The position numbers and the translations under genes are program-made. Shown here in pieces: positions 51,287-60,440 of a stretch of DNA of 64,000 nucleotides (positions are counted from its first letter, which is position 1; each line of letters opens with the position of its first letter). The stretch lies in NCBI RefSeq assembly GCF_000744935.1, contig NZ_JQMW01000013.1, positions 496,001 to 560,000 of the forward strand, in the 5' to 3' direction. The notes below the pieces were generated by a model that was not told the DNA's origin, did no database searches, and saw only the letters and a list, made by a program, of their open reading frames with translations. Origin of the DNA: Clostridium sp. KNHs214. GTDB lineage: Bacteria; Bacillota; Clostridia; Clostridiales; Clostridiaceae.

Positions 51287-52978
51287 TCACCTTAAAAATT
51301 TCTTTCTATCAATTTTTTTTAATACTATAAAAACAACTAAGAATACAATGCAAAATATAGATACTATAATTGTTAAAACTAAATTTATATTTGCTATATA
51401 CCCCACTTTTTTAGGCTTTTCTTGTTTAGTGTCTTTATACTTTTCCTTAGGATAATTTATATCAATTCTTCCACCTGTAGACTTTATGCTTATGTCTTCC
51501 CATTTAACCCAATTATCTTCTCTTTTCAAATCCAAAAAATCTACATTTTCACTTTTAAAAAATTGGACTATTTCTTTAAGATATTTAATATCTAAATAAC
51601 AATGAAAGAAGACTCCTGCAGTGTAACCCTTTGATAATGAAACTTGTTTAAAATTCTCCTTTATATTAGGGATAGATAGAGGATTTTCCGTCTCCACATA
51701 TCCTAAATTCTCTGGAATCAATTTATTAAATGCATCTGTATTATAAATCTTATATGGAAAAGGTGTAGTAGTAAACTTTTCATTACTACTTTGATATTGT
51801 CCCACATAAGTAGAAAAATACTTTTTAATTTCCTTATATCCCTTATTATTCATGGCATAGTGAGGTGCTTCAAAACCTAAAGGATATATGCCATTTTTCA
51901 CACATTCCTTTAGTCCATTTCCAACTTTATTATATACATATCTTTCCATATCATCTTTTAATGGTTCATCTTTTTGACCATCCCAAAATTCAAATCCCTC
52001 TCCAGAAGCTTCTTCCTTAGAGTTTTGATGAGTATATCCGTGAAGTATTACACTTCCTCCTCTTTCTTGCATATACCTTATGGTCTCGGCAAAATCCTTC
52101 TTATGTGAAATAGTATTTATATATCCTGTTTTAGTATCTACATAAGTTGGTATTAAGGCTATCATGAAGGGTACTCCTTCTTCACTAAGATAATCCGCTA
52201 TGGCTCTAAGCTTTTTTTGGTTCCTAAAGGGATGTACATCTTCTATTCTTACATATACGTTGCCCTTATTATCTCTTTTAAAAGAAAACATATGATTTAA
52301 TAAATCTGAAAATACGTAAAAAAGTACTGAATTATCATCTACTCTAGATACATACCATAAATTTCTACTGTTTAATGCATAGGGATAAAATTCCCTTCCA
52401 TCACTTATGTAAGCTAACACCTCTACCTGCTTATTTAAAGGTTTAAGTATAGTAAATAGTTCCTTGGATTCTATTATAAATTTTCCCATACTTTTTACAG
52501 ACTTGGTTTTTTCTTGACTATTACCGTAATATATCTCTGTAATATCCATCTTTCTGCCTGCATATTCTAAATTATATTTTGAATTATTTTGAACAAAATA
52601 CTCTATTCCCTTGCCAATCCAGCATACTTTTCCTTTATATTCTTTTAAATCTTTTATAAGTTCTTTATTATTTAATTCTCCATCAATTCCCAATACAAAA
52701 ACATAATCATATTTATTCAAATAACCTGATTTATATTTTTCTACATTTATATCTTCCCCGTCTAAATCATAAGCACCAAAAAGTTCTTTAATACTATTGA
52801 CCACATTATCACTATAGCTAAAATAATTATATCTATCATATATTACTAAGGCCTTTTTTCTTTTTTCAATGCCACTAACCTTAAAGCTTATGGAATTAAA
52901 CACTTCTAGAAACACAAGAACAAATAATAATACTCTTGTGTCCTTTTGACTTTTCTTATTTTTTCTAATCCACATCAT
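51287..52978 (-). CDS. DUF2334 protein (polysaccharide-deacetylase-like), membrane-anchored
   Basis: 563 residues with one N-terminal helix (VLLFVLVFLEVFNSISF) and one C-terminal helix (INLVLTIIVSIFCIVFLVVFIVL); the bulk is extracytoplasmic. The DUF2334 domain, a relative of carbohydrate esterase 4, is at about 235-470: VRIEDVHPFRNQKKLRAIAD with the metal-binding Asp, VPFMIALIPTY, ILHGYTHQN with two His, and GFEAPHYAMN. It probably deacetylates or otherwise edits the polymer made by the adjacent synthase. Its first codons overlap the end of the GGDEF gene by 14 bases, and the synthase starts just after its stop. Confidence 0.82.
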   Translation of the reverse strand: MMWIRKNKKSQKDTRVLLFVLVFLEVFNSISFKVSGIEKRKKALVIYDRYNYFSYSDNVVNSIKELFGAYDLDGEDINVEKYKSGYLNKYDYVFVLGIDGELNNKELIKDLKEYKGKVCWIGKGIEYFVQNNSKYNLEYAGRKMDITEIYYGNSQEKTKSVKSMGKFIIESKELFTILKPLNKQVEVLAYISDGREFYPYALNSRNLWYVSRVDDNSVLFYVFSDLLNHMFSFKRDNKGNVYVRIEDVHPFRNQKKLRAIADYLSEEGVPFMIALIPTYVDTKTGYINTISHKKDFAETIRYMQERGGSVILHGYTHQNSKEEASGEGFEFWDGQKDEPLKDDMERYVYNKVGNGLKECVKNGIYPLGFEAPHYAMNNKGYKEIKKYFSTYVGQYQSSNEKFTTTPFPYKIYNTDAFNKLIPENLGYVETENPLSIPNIKENFKQVSLSKGYTAGVFFHCYLDIKYLKEIVQFFKSENVDFLDLKREDNWVKWEDISIKSTGGRIDINYPKEKYKDTKQEKPKKVGYIANINLVLTIIVSIFCIVFLVVFIVLKKIDRKKFLR

Positions 52979-53813
52979 ATTCCAATTCCCTTTCAGTTAA
53001 TTCTTTAAATTGAAAGGAGTTTTCTATAGATTTATTATATTGATGTGCTCCTATTTTAACTTCTATATTTATACTTCTGCTCTTTTCTTTTTCTTGTAAA
53101 TTTAATTCTCTTGCTTTTTCCTTAATTCTTTCTTTTACAACCTCTGCTCCTCTTATGTCCGTGTCCTCCATTAAAATGGCTAAAGTATCTTTAGATAATT
53201 TATATCTTATGTCTTCATTTCTAGTTGAATCCATTACACACTTACTTATTTCCTTCATAAGCACCGTCATTTTACTTTCACCTAGAAGACTGTTTAGCTG
53301 TTGAAAATAATTAACCTTTATAATCATTAAAGATAGAGTAGTATCATGTCTTTTAACTCTGCTTATAGCCCTATCTAAATCCATATAAAAAGCTTTTAAA
53401 TTGCTTAATCCAGTATTTTTATCTATAGTTATAAGTTCTTTATATTGCATTCTTAATTTATTATTAATACTTTGCATCTCATTTATATTAACCGATAACT
53501 TTCCAGCTATAAATCCACTTAAAGGTATAGATATCATCCAAAAATAAGTTAAAATTTCTACAGTTTTTCCTAAAATAATACTGCTGTAAAGTATGTAACT
53601 AGCATAAAAAAATATAATCACTATGCTGGATAAAAGTCCTCCTACAACACCTTTAAAATAAGCTATAATAACTACTAAAAAAATCAACGTTAGCATAATA
53701 AAGTCCAGTAAAGTGCTTTTAGCAAAATTAAAATATAAAAAGCTAGTAGTTAGAAATACTATTAAAAACAACATCAAAAAAAATATGTCTATATTCTTAG
53801 CTTCCTTATTCAT
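52965..53813 (-). CDS. Membrane protein with degenerate GGDEF domain
   Basis: 282 residues. Five to six membrane helices in the first 105 residues (IFFLMLFLIVFLTTSFLYF, FIMLTLIFLVVIIAYFKGV and others) precede a GGDEF-type domain starting DKNTGLSNLKAFYMDLDRAI. The active-site loop that should read RxGGDEF is YKLSKDTLAIL, so the catalytic Gly-Gly-Asp/Glu-Glu residues are missing and it cannot be a normal diguanylate cyclase. It may bind c-di-GMP or GTP and regulate the synthase, standing in for a PilZ domain. First gene of the exopolysaccharide operon; the ATG follows GGAGGTAAATA. Confidence 0.82.
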   Translation of the reverse strand: MNKEAKNIDIFFLMLFLIVFLTTSFLYFNFAKSTLLDFIMLTLIFLVVIIAYFKGVVGGLLSSIVIIFFYASYILYSSIILGKTVEILTYFWMISIPLSGFIAGKLSVNINEMQSINNKLRMQYKELITIDKNTGLSNLKAFYMDLDRAISRVKRHDTTLSLMIIKVNYFQQLNSLLGESKMTVLMKEISKCVMDSTRNEDIRYKLSKDTLAILMEDTDIRGAEVVKERIKEKARELNLQEKEKSRSINIEVKIGAHQYNKSIENSFQFKELTERELEYDVD

Positions 53814-54084
53814 TATTTACCTCCATTTTATACATAATTAATTATCTTTCCTTTCATATTTCTTGTAATCTACCAAATCAATGATAATATTCAATAATTA
53901 TCAATGACTTGAAATGATTAGTAACTTGTATTAATAACTACTTATTATTATATTTATTAATATATTTATTAATAATCATTATTCATATCTATTTTACCAC
54001 ACTTACTAAAAATGTCATATGTTTTTTTTCAATTATATGCATGTATTATTAGTTGAAAATAAGGTAAGTTTTCCACACACAAAT
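53814..54084. other. Spacer upstream of the exopolysaccharide operon
   Basis: Very AT-rich, with many ATTATTAAT-type runs. It must hold the operon promoter. I looked for a c-di-GMP riboswitch and saw none of its GC-rich landmarks. Confidence 0.4.
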
Positions 54085-54128
54085 AAAATCTGCTTTAAGT
54101 TTTATCTATCTTAAAGCAGATTTTCAAT
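54085..54128 (-). terminator. Terminator after the flavoprotein gene
   Basis: Perfect 15-base arms AAAATCTGCTTTAAG (54085-54099) and CTTAAAGCAGATTTT (54110-54124), with T-rich sequence on the minus-strand side. It lies 20 bases past the stop at 54149. Confidence 0.85.
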
Positions 54129-54148
54129 AATCTTTTATAATTATGCTT

Positions 54149-54727
54149 TTATAACTCTTTCAATATATTCTTTCCCATAATAAATGCTTTATCTAATATA
54201 TCCTGTCTTTCCCACACAGGTACTTCATCTGTATTGGCACAGAACAAACTATATTTACATTTTGCATTTACAGCTTTTAAGAATAAATCTGCAACTGGTA
54301 TGGAAGCATCAAATTGTCCCTGGTGCTCCTTTGCACCACCTACACATAGAAATACTCCTATTCTTTTTTTATCTCTATCTATAGAAGGATTATTTAATTG
54401 ATATTTACTGGACCAAAACATCTGGCATCTGTCTATCATTATTTTAGTAAGACTGCTAACAGTGTTGAAATAAAGCGGTGAAGCTATTATGGTGCAATCA
54501 CTTTCATCAAAGGCCTTATAAAGTTTTTGCATATCATCATTAATACAGCACTTTCCAGTACTTGAACAATAATAGCATGAAGTGCATGGTGCAATGTCTA
54601 AATCTCTCAAATAAATCTTTTCTATATGAACTTCTTCTTTATCCATGCCTTTTAGAACCTTATTCAAAAGAAAATCTGTATTTTTACCCTTTCTTGGACT
54701 GCCTACTATAGATAAAACCTTCTTCAT
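54149..54727 (-). CDS. NADPH-dependent FMN reductase / iron-sulfur flavoprotein family
   Basis: 192 residues with a flavodoxin-like fold. The N-terminal phosphate loop SIVGSPRKGKNTDFLL binds FMN. A cysteine cluster CTSCYYCSSTGKCCI (about residues 48-62) is typical of iron-sulfur flavoproteins of anaerobes. SDCTIIASPLYFNTVSSLTKIMIDR and the FLCVGGAKEHQGQFDAS region complete the family pattern. It likely transfers electrons from NAD(P)H or ferredoxin to an acceptor, perhaps in oxygen or quinone detoxification. The ATG follows GGAGGAAATAAA. Single gene with its own terminator and a palindromic H2 repeat just upstream. Confidence 0.85.
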   Translation of the reverse strand: MKKVLSIVGSPRKGKNTDFLLNKVLKGMDKEEVHIEKIYLRDLDIAPCTSCYYCSSTGKCCINDDMQKLYKAFDESDCTIIASPLYFNTVSSLTKIMIDRCQMFWSSKYQLNNPSIDRDKKRIGVFLCVGGAKEHQGQFDASIPVADLFLKAVNAKCKYSLFCANTDEVPVWERQDILDKAFIMGKNILKEL

Positions 54728-54757
54728 TTTATTTCCTCCAATGCCATGATTTTTATT

Positions 54758-54917
54758 AGGTACATGAAAAGAAATAACAAGTCAAAGATGCTGGTATATT
54801 TTGTGTCAGACAAGGAAACAGTTCCGACTTTGGTAGGACTATCGTTGGGTTCTGGTGACGCAGTATGACGCAAAATAGATTAGCATACTGCCTTGTTATT
54901 TATTTGAATGTACCTTA
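54758..54917. repeat. Palindromic repeat, family H2 copy D
   Basis: Full-length copy: left end AGGTACATGAAAAGAAATAA, right end TTATTTATTTGAATGTACCT, centre with CAGTTCCGAC and GGTTCTGGTGACG. Unlike the other three copies, it lies upstream of a gene start (flavoprotein, 30 bases away). Confidence 0.8.
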
Positions 54918-54965
54918 GGTTATATTTTAAATGAATTCTCGCTAATTTTATAATAACATATTCTA

Positions 54966-55010
54966 TGATTAAATCACAAAAGGTACAATGTGGTGGAATT
55001 ATGAAATTTT
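54966..55010. repeat. Half copy of an H3 repeat
   Basis: TGATTAAATCACAAAAGGTA and CAATGTGGTGGAATTATGAA match the left outer arm of the H3 copies exactly. The complementary right arm is absent, so this is a truncated element. Confidence 0.6.
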
Positions 55011-55112
55011 TAAGTTTCTCAGTAGCCTTAATATTATCTCTTATTATTATTCTTTATATTTTGAAATAAGGGTTGTATTTTTTAATTCTACTTCTCTTTC
55101 TCAATAACTCTC

Positions 55113-55260
55113 AATATTATACTTCAATTCGTAATTTGAAACTCATCCCAAAATTTTTTAACGAAATAATATGGTTTTAGAGTGTTATTACAATCAATAT
55201 TTATCCAAAAACCTATGTAGATTTAGTATATAAATTGTATATTACGAATTGAAGAATATT
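55113..55260. repeat. Inverted repeat flanking about 100 bases
   Basis: AATATTATACTTCAATTCGT (from 55113) and ATTACGAATTGAAGAATATT (55241-55260) are inverted copies with a small gap. The segment between is AT-rich and non-coding. Other than this and the two repeats to the left, the gap between the flavoprotein and carB (54728-55284) shows nothing. Confidence 0.45.
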
Positions 55261-55284
55261 ATACTTAACTCTTGTTTTATTGTT

Positions 55285-58200
55285 TTAAACTAAATTATAC
55301 ACTTCTACAATTTCTGTCTCTGAAAATTTCTCCATAGATTCCACTGCTGCATCTAAAGTATCTAGGGAAGTGAATATTTTTATGGAATTTTCTACAGCTT
55401 TTCTTCTTATTCTAAATCCATCTCTCTCTGAGTTATTCCCTTTAGTTGGAGTATTTACTACAAAGTCTATTTTTTTGCTACTTATACAGTCTAATATATT
55501 TGGAGTTCCACTGCTTATCTTATTTACCTTCTCTACACTTATTCCGTTAGTTTGGAGAAGGTTTGCAGTTCCTTCAGTACATATGAAGGTAAATCCTAGT
55601 TTATGTAGTTTTTTAGCTATGTGTAGAAACTCCTCTTTATCCTGCTCTTTTATGGTAGCTAGTACTACACCTTTATCCTTGATTATATTTCTATTAGCTG
55701 CTATAAATCCTTTGTATAGAGCTTCCTTAAAGTTTTTACCCACACCTAGTACTTCTCCTGTGGACTTCATTTCTGGTCCTAAACTCACTTCAACATTATG
55801 AAGCTTTTCAGTGGAAAACACAGGTACTTTTACTGCTACTAAATCCGGTTCCTTGTATATTCCTGTGCCATATTCTAAATTCTTTAGCTTTTCACCCATT
55901 ATTACTCTTGTAGCTAATTCCACTACTGGAATTTTGCTTATTTTGCTTATGTAAGGCACTGTACGACTTGCTCTAGGATTTACTTCTATTACATAAACCT
56001 CTCCTTTAAATTCTATGAACTGAATATTTATCATACCCAATACATTCATTTCTAGGGCAAGCTTACGTGTATAATCTAAAATTTTATCCTTTACTCCTTC
56101 TTTTATACTGTTTCCTGGGTACATGGTTATGCTATCCCCTGAGTGCACACCAGCCCTTTCTAAATGCTCCATTATTCCAGGTATTAATATATCCTTTCCA
56201 TCACATATAGCATCCACTTCTATCTCTGTTCCCATAAGGTATCTATCTATTAATACTGGATTCTTTTTATCCTGCTCAAAGGCCTTTTCTAAATAATGTA
56301 CTAGCTCCTCTTTATTATGAGTTATTTCCATGCCTTGTCCTCCAAGCACATAGGATGGTCTTACTAGCACTGGATATCCTATTTCTTCTGCATGTTCTAT
56401 TCCCTCATCTACATTCCATATAGCTTTTCCTTTAGGTCTTTTTATGTTTAGTTTTTCTAATACCTCATCAAACTTTTCTCTATCCTCTGCTAAATCTATA
56501 TTTTCTGTACTAGTTCCTAATATCCTAATATTTTTTTCTTTTAGGAACCCTGCTAGCTTAATAGCTGTTTGTCCTCCAAACTGCAACACTACTCCTTCTG
56601 GCTTTTCTTTTTCTATTATATTAAAAACATCTTCCTCTGTAAGAGGTTCAAAATACAATTTATCTGATATATCAAAGTCTGTGCTTACAGTTTCCGGATT
56701 ATTATTAATTATTATGGTCTCTATTCCTAATTTTTTTAAGGCTTTTATGCAGTGTACTGATGCATAATCAAATTCTATGCCCTGCCCTATTCTTATAGGT
56801 CCTGAGCCTATGACTACTACTTTTCTTTTATTACTTACCTTTACCTCATCTTCCATTTCATATGTGGAGTAATAATATGGTGTTAATGCTTCAAATTCTG
56901 CTGCGCAAGTATCCACCATCTTATACACTGGATTTATTCCCCATATAGTTCTAAGCTCTAATATAGTATTAGGACTTGCCTTTAATAAATCTCCTATACC
57001 CTTATCGGAAAATCCTTTTTTCTTTAAGCTATACATCCATTCTTTATTTAAATCATCTATGGTGCTATTTTTTAGTTTTTCTTCTTCCTCCACAATATCC
57101 TTTATTTTATCCACAAAATATCTATCTATGCCTGTTATTTCACAGACCTTTTCCACACTGTATCCTCTTCTTAACATTTCTGAAAGCTTAAAAATTCTCT
57201 CATCATCTGGATTCTTTACGCTCTCTCTTAATTCCTTCAAGCTCATTGAAGCAACTCCTTGGTATGCCAGTGAATATGCTCCTATTTCTAGTGAACGAAT
57301 ACCCTTTAGGAAAGCCTCTTGAAAATTTCTACCTACAGCCATTATTTCTCCTGTAGCCATCATCTTTGTGCCCAATATTCTATCTGCATCTTTAAACTTA
57401 TCAAAAGGCCATTTTGGTATTTTAACAACTACATAATCCAGCGAAGGTTCAAAGCAAGCATAGGTCTTTTTTGTAACTGCATTTTTTATTTCATGAAGTC
57501 CATAACCTAAAGCTATTTTCGCAGCTACTTTTGCTATAGGATATCCTGTGGCTTTTGAAGCTAGCGCTGAAGACCTACTTACTCTAGGATTTATCTCTAT
57601 AACTGCATATTGAAAGCTCTTAGGATTTAATGCAAACTGTACATTACATCCTCCTTCTATACCTACTGCATCTAATATTTTCAAAGCTGATGTTCTAAGC
57701 AGTTGATATTCCTTATCTGAAAGTGTTTGACTTGGTGCTACTACTATGCTGTCTCCTGTATGTACTCCTACCGCATCTATATTCTCCATATTGCATACGC
57801 ATATAGAGTTTCCAAAGGAATCCCTCATTACCTCGTACTCTACTTCTTTCCATCCCTTTACGCTTTTTTCTAATAGCACTTGGTGTACAGGACTTAATTC
57901 CAATCCCATTTTAAGCATTTCCCTTAACTCTTCTTCAGCTTCCGCAATGCCCCCACCAGTTCCCCCCAAGGTATAAGCCGGTCTTACTATTAGTGGATAT
58001 CCTATTTTAGCTGCAAACTCTATCCCTTCATCCATTTCATTAACTATGATGCTTTCTATAACCGGCTCATTTATCTCTTGCATTATGCTTCTGAAGCTTT
58101 CCCTATCTTCCCCTCTTTTTATAGCTTTTACAGACGTACCTATTACTTTAACACCATACTTATCTAGTATACCTTCTTCATGAAGAGCTACAGCCATATT

Positions 58201-58488
58201 TAACGCTGTTTGTCCTCCCATACCTGCTAATAAGCTATCTGGTCTTTCTTTTTCTATAATTTTTTTTAAAAATTCCACAGTAAGTGGTTCTATATAAACT
58301 TTGTCTGCCACTTGGCTATCTGTCATTATGGTAGCTGGGTTACTATTTACCAAAACCACTTCTACTTCTTCTTCTCTCAATGCCTCACAAGCCTGTGTTC
58401 CTGAATAGTCAAATTCTGCTGCTTGTCCTATAACTATTGGACCTGAACCTATTACCAATACTTTTTTTATATATTTATTTAAACCCAT
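55285..58488 (-). CDS. carB: Carbamoyl-phosphate synthase large subunit
   Basis: 1067 residues from the ATG at 58486-58488 (GAGGAATTAAAT upstream); the in-frame extension to 58518 has no RBS. Two homologous ATP-grasp halves: [20 protein letters not shown] with [13 protein letters not shown], then [20 protein letters not shown] with [15 protein letters not shown]-terminal MGS-like allosteric domain follows from about 930 ([25 protein letters not shown]). It makes carbamoyl phosphate from bicarbonate, ammonia from CarA and two ATP, for pyrimidines and arginine. It is 153 bases downstream of carA, as one transcription unit. Confidence 0.96.
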   Translation of the reverse strand: MGLNKYIKKVLVIGSGPIVIGQAAEFDYSGTQACEALREEEVEVVLVNSNPATIMTDSQVADKVYIEPLTVEFLKKIIEKERPDSLLAGMGGQTALNMAVALHEEGILDKYGVKVIGTSVKAIKRGEDRESFRSIMQEINEPVIESIIVNEMDEGIEFAAKIGYPLIVRPAYTLGGTGGGIAEAEEELREMLKMGLELSPVHQVLLEKSVKGWKEVEYEVMRDSFGNSICVCNMENIDAVGVHTGDSIVVAPSQTLSDKEYQLLRTSALKILDAVGIEGGCNVQFALNPKSFQYAVIEINPRVSRSSALASKATGYPIAKVAAKIALGYGLHEIKNAVTKKTYACFEPSLDYVVVKIPKWPFDKFKDADRILGTKMMATGEIMAVGRNFQEAFLKGIRSLEIGAYSLAYQGVASMSLKELRESVKNPDDERIFKLSEMLRRGYSVEKVCEITGIDRYFVDKIKDIVEEEEKLKNSTIDDLNKEWMYSLKKKGFSDKGIGDLLKASPNTILELRTIWGINPVYKMVDTCAAEFEALTPYYYSTYEMEDEVKVSNKRKVVVIGSGPIRIGQGIEFDYASVHCIKALKKLGIETIIINNNPETVSTDFDISDKLYFEPLTEEDVFNIIEKEKPEGVVLQFGGQTAIKLAGFLKEKNIRILGTSTENIDLAEDREKFDEVLEKLNIKRPKGKAIWNVDEGIEHAEEIGYPVLVRPSYVLGGQGMEITHNKEELVHYLEKAFEQDKKNPVLIDRYLMGTEIEVDAICDGKDILIPGIMEHLERAGVHSGDSITMYPGNSIKEGVKDKILDYTRKLALEMNVLGMINIQFIEFKGEVYVIEVNPRASRTVPYISKISKIPVVELATRVIMGEKLKNLEYGTGIYKEPDLVAVKVPVFSTEKLHNVEVSLGPEMKSTGEVLGVGKNFKEALYKGFIAANRNIIKDKGVVLATIKEQDKEEFLHIAKKLHKLGFTFICTEGTANLLQTNGISVEKVNKISSGTPNILDCISSKKIDFVVNTPTKGNNSERDGFRIRRKAVENSIKIFTSLDTLDAAVESMEKFSETEIVEVYNLV

Positions 58489-58641
58489 ATTTAATTCCTC
58501 CCTATTGAAAATCGTCATATTTGTGTATACTGCTTTTAATTAAAAATATAGAATATTAATTTTAAATTTCTACCTATTACGGCGAAAGTTGAATTAACCA
58601 TTAACTTTTAGATATAAAGTTTTGATTTATAGTTTCTTAAG

Positions 58642-59685
58642 CTATAACTTTAAAAATTCATCAAATAAATACTGATTTTCCATAGGTCCAGGACTTGCTT
58701 CTGGATGATACTGTACACTGAATATACGTTGTTCTGTGTTTCTCATGCCTTCTAAAGATCCATCATTTAAGCTTACATGGGTAACCACCATATTCTCTGG
58801 CATTGCTTTCACCACATAGCCATGATTTTGAGAAGTTATATAAACTCTATTTCTCTCTAAATCTTTTACTGGATGATTGCACCCCCTATGTCCAAACTTC
58901 AGCTTTTCTGTGCTTCCTCCTAGGGCTAATGCTAAAAGCTGATGACCAAGGCATATTCCTCCTATAGGTTTTTTGCCGACTAAATCCTTTATATTTTCTA
59001 TAATCTCTGTCAAATCCTCTGGATCTCCAGGCCCATTGGACAAGAATATTAAATCTGGGTTTAAATTAAGCACTTCTTGTGGCTTTGTATAAGCTGGAAG
59101 TACTGTTATTTTACAATTTCTTTCTTTAAAGCATCTTATTATATTTTCTTTTACTCCAAAATCCATAAGAGCTATATGCTTACCACTTCCATCTATAGTG
59201 TATTTTCCCTTAGTAGTCACTTCTCTAACTGCATTGACATTTGAAAAACTTTTAATTTTCTCTTGTACTGCCTCCTTATTAATTTCCCCTAAGGATATTA
59301 CACCTCTCATAGTGCCACTATTTCTTAAAACTCTCGTTAAAGCTCTCGTATCTACATTTTCAAGGCCTATTACTTTATTCTGTTTTAAGTAACTGTCTAA
59401 ATTCATTTCAGCTCTAAAATTACTAGGATTTTTACAATATTCTTTAACTATAAACCCTTTTACCTTTGGACTTTTAGATTCTAAATCCTCTAAATTTACT
59501 CCATAATTTCCGATCAAAGGATAAGTCATAGTCACTATCTGCCCCCAATAAGAAGGGTCTGTAAGTACCTCCTGATATCCTGTTATTCCAGTGTTAAAAA
59601 CCACTTCCCCTACAGCATCTTCTAAATATCCAAAGGCTTCCCCTGAAAATACCACACCATTTTCTAAAATCAAATTAGCTTTCAA
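58642..59685 (-). CDS. carA: Carbamoyl-phosphate synthase small (glutaminase) subunit
   Basis: 347 residues from a TTG at 59683-59685, 6 bases after GGAGGA. The ATG at 59689-59691 would begin only one base after the GGAGG and is less likely. The N-terminal domain is ANLILENGVVFSGEAFGY and NTGITGYQEVLTDPSYWGQI. The class I amidotransferase domain has Cys in GGICLGHQLLALALGG and the His-Glu pair in YHPEASPGP. It hydrolyses glutamine and channels ammonia to CarB. A PyrR-type binding loop, an ORF-containing leader and a terminator upstream indicate regulation by pyrimidine availability. Confidence 0.94.
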   Translation of the reverse strand: MKANLILENGVVFSGEAFGYLEDAVGEVVFNTGITGYQEVLTDPSYWGQIVTMTYPLIGNYGVNLEDLESKSPKVKGFIVKEYCKNPSNFRAEMNLDSYLKQNKVIGLENVDTRALTRVLRNSGTMRGVISLGEINKEAVQEKIKSFSNVNAVREVTTKGKYTIDGSGKHIALMDFGVKENIIRCFKERNCKITVLPAYTKPQEVLNLNPDLIFLSNGPGDPEDLTEIIENIKDLVGKKPIGGICLGHQLLALALGGSTEKLKFGHRGCNHPVKDLERNRVYITSQNHGYVVKAMPENMVVTHVSLNDGSLEGMRNTEQRIFSVQYHPEASPGPMENQYLFDEFLKL

Positions 59686-59735
59686 TTTCATTCCTCCAAT
59701 ACGTAAGTTTTTCTTAAGTTGGTATAAAAAATAAC

Positions 59736-59778
59736 AAAAAGGATAGTAAAGAAAATATTAAAATTTTCCTACTATCCT
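59736..59778 (-). terminator. Attenuator terminator upstream of carA
   Basis: Minus strand AGGATAGTAGGAAAAT pairs with ATTTTCTTTACTATCCT (arms 59740-59778), followed by TTTTTG. It lies 50 bases before the carA start, between the leader elements and the gene, so read-through must be controlled. Confidence 0.8.
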
Positions 59779-59883
59779 ACTACTATTCATATCCTTATTT
59801 GATTTTTCATGAAATTTACTAATTATGAATTTTAAATTTATTGTGTTGGTATTCTCTTTTAAAAATGCATCACAAAAAAACAT
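59758..59883 (-). CDS. Putative 41-residue leader peptide upstream of carA
   Basis: ATG at 59881-59883 with a very strong site AAAGGAGGAAGG 5-6 bases upstream, and TAA at 59758-59760. It encodes MFFCDAFLKENTNT and onward to NSSRIVGKF. The stop codon lies inside the terminator hairpin, so a ribosome finishing this ORF covers the terminator's left arm. No family is recognised. It could be a regulatory leader peptide or a coincidence of an AGGAGG-like sequence in the PyrR loop. Confidence 0.5.
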   Translation of the reverse strand: MFFCDAFLKENTNTINLKFIISKFHEKSNKDMNSSRIVGKF

Positions 59884-59895
59884 AATCCTTCCTCC

Positions 59896-59920
59896 TTTCT
59901 GGCCTCACAGGACCAATTTA
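59896..59920 (-). promoter_or_regulatory. PyrR-type binding loop
   Basis: Minus strand GGTCCTGTGAGGCC (59900-59913 region), in the context AATTGGTCCTGTGAGGCCAG. It fits the PyrR RNA consensus UCC-x-G-x-GAGG within a short stem. In other Firmicutes, PyrR plus UMP/UTP stabilises this loop and allows the downstream terminator to form. No pyrR gene is in the window. Confidence 0.7.
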
Positions 59921-60262
59921 AAGCAATTCATCTGTTGTTTAGTATATAACTAAATTAAAGTTTATACATTTTAGTGTATTTAAATTTATTTTTTTTATTA
60001 TTTTAATGCAAAACTTTAACTATGTCAAATGTTTTTTTGAATGCTGATGTTTTAAAAAACTCATATACTCTATTTTATTTCTATATAGAATATTTTTTAT
60101 ATGGATAAATTTTTACTATAAGTGACCTTCCTAAGGTAGAAATTACTTCTCCAAGGGCATCTTTATGAGCATAAAGATTTTTAGTAGTCTTTATTTTATA
60201 CACAATGCTTATGCAAATGTTAGAATATCGACTATTAAATCTTATAATGAACATAAGAACTT

Positions 60263-60440
60263 TTCCTACTTCATAGTCTTGAAACTCCATAGGCTTTAAA
60301 TCCCGTAGGTCCTACGGTAGAACTGGGGATTATACAATCCCCGTATATTTAAAAAGAATGTGGGCGCAAAATTTTTTTCATAAGAGTTACATTTATTTTT
60401 TCCCCAAAATTAAGCGGAATATTTGTATTTAATGATTTAT
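60263..60440 (-). ncRNA. Candidate guide RNA (omega-RNA-like) of the TnpB-like repressor
   Basis: Overlaps the 3' end of the TnpB-like gene and continues past its stop. Structured elements on the minus strand are GGGGATT-GTAT-AATCCCC (60325-60342) and CCGTAGG-A-CCTACGG (about 60304-60318), then a segment ending GGAGTTTCAA (60279-60288). Right ends of Firmicute IS605-type elements end in the same manner (GAG-x-GTCAA or similar), and the omega-RNA guide follows immediately. The predicted guide therefore starts at 60278: GACTATGAAGTAGGAA. Its 5' boundary is not determined. The rest of 59921-60262 is AT-rich without a gene. Confidence 0.6.

Noticed and set aside
53814-54084. c-di-GMP riboswitch before the exopolysaccharide operon
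   Set aside because: None of the conserved GC-rich blocks is present; the region is uniformly AT-rich.
59527-59534. Eight-base match of the predicted guide inside carA as a TldR target
   Set aside because: Short, within a coding region, and no promoter there; such a match is expected by chance in 64 kb.
60081-60290. 69-codon minus-strand frame starting ATGGAGTTTCAAG
   Set aside because: It begins inside the predicted guide-RNA scaffold and has no Shine-Dalgarno; no family is recognisable. Treated as an accident of the non-coding region.
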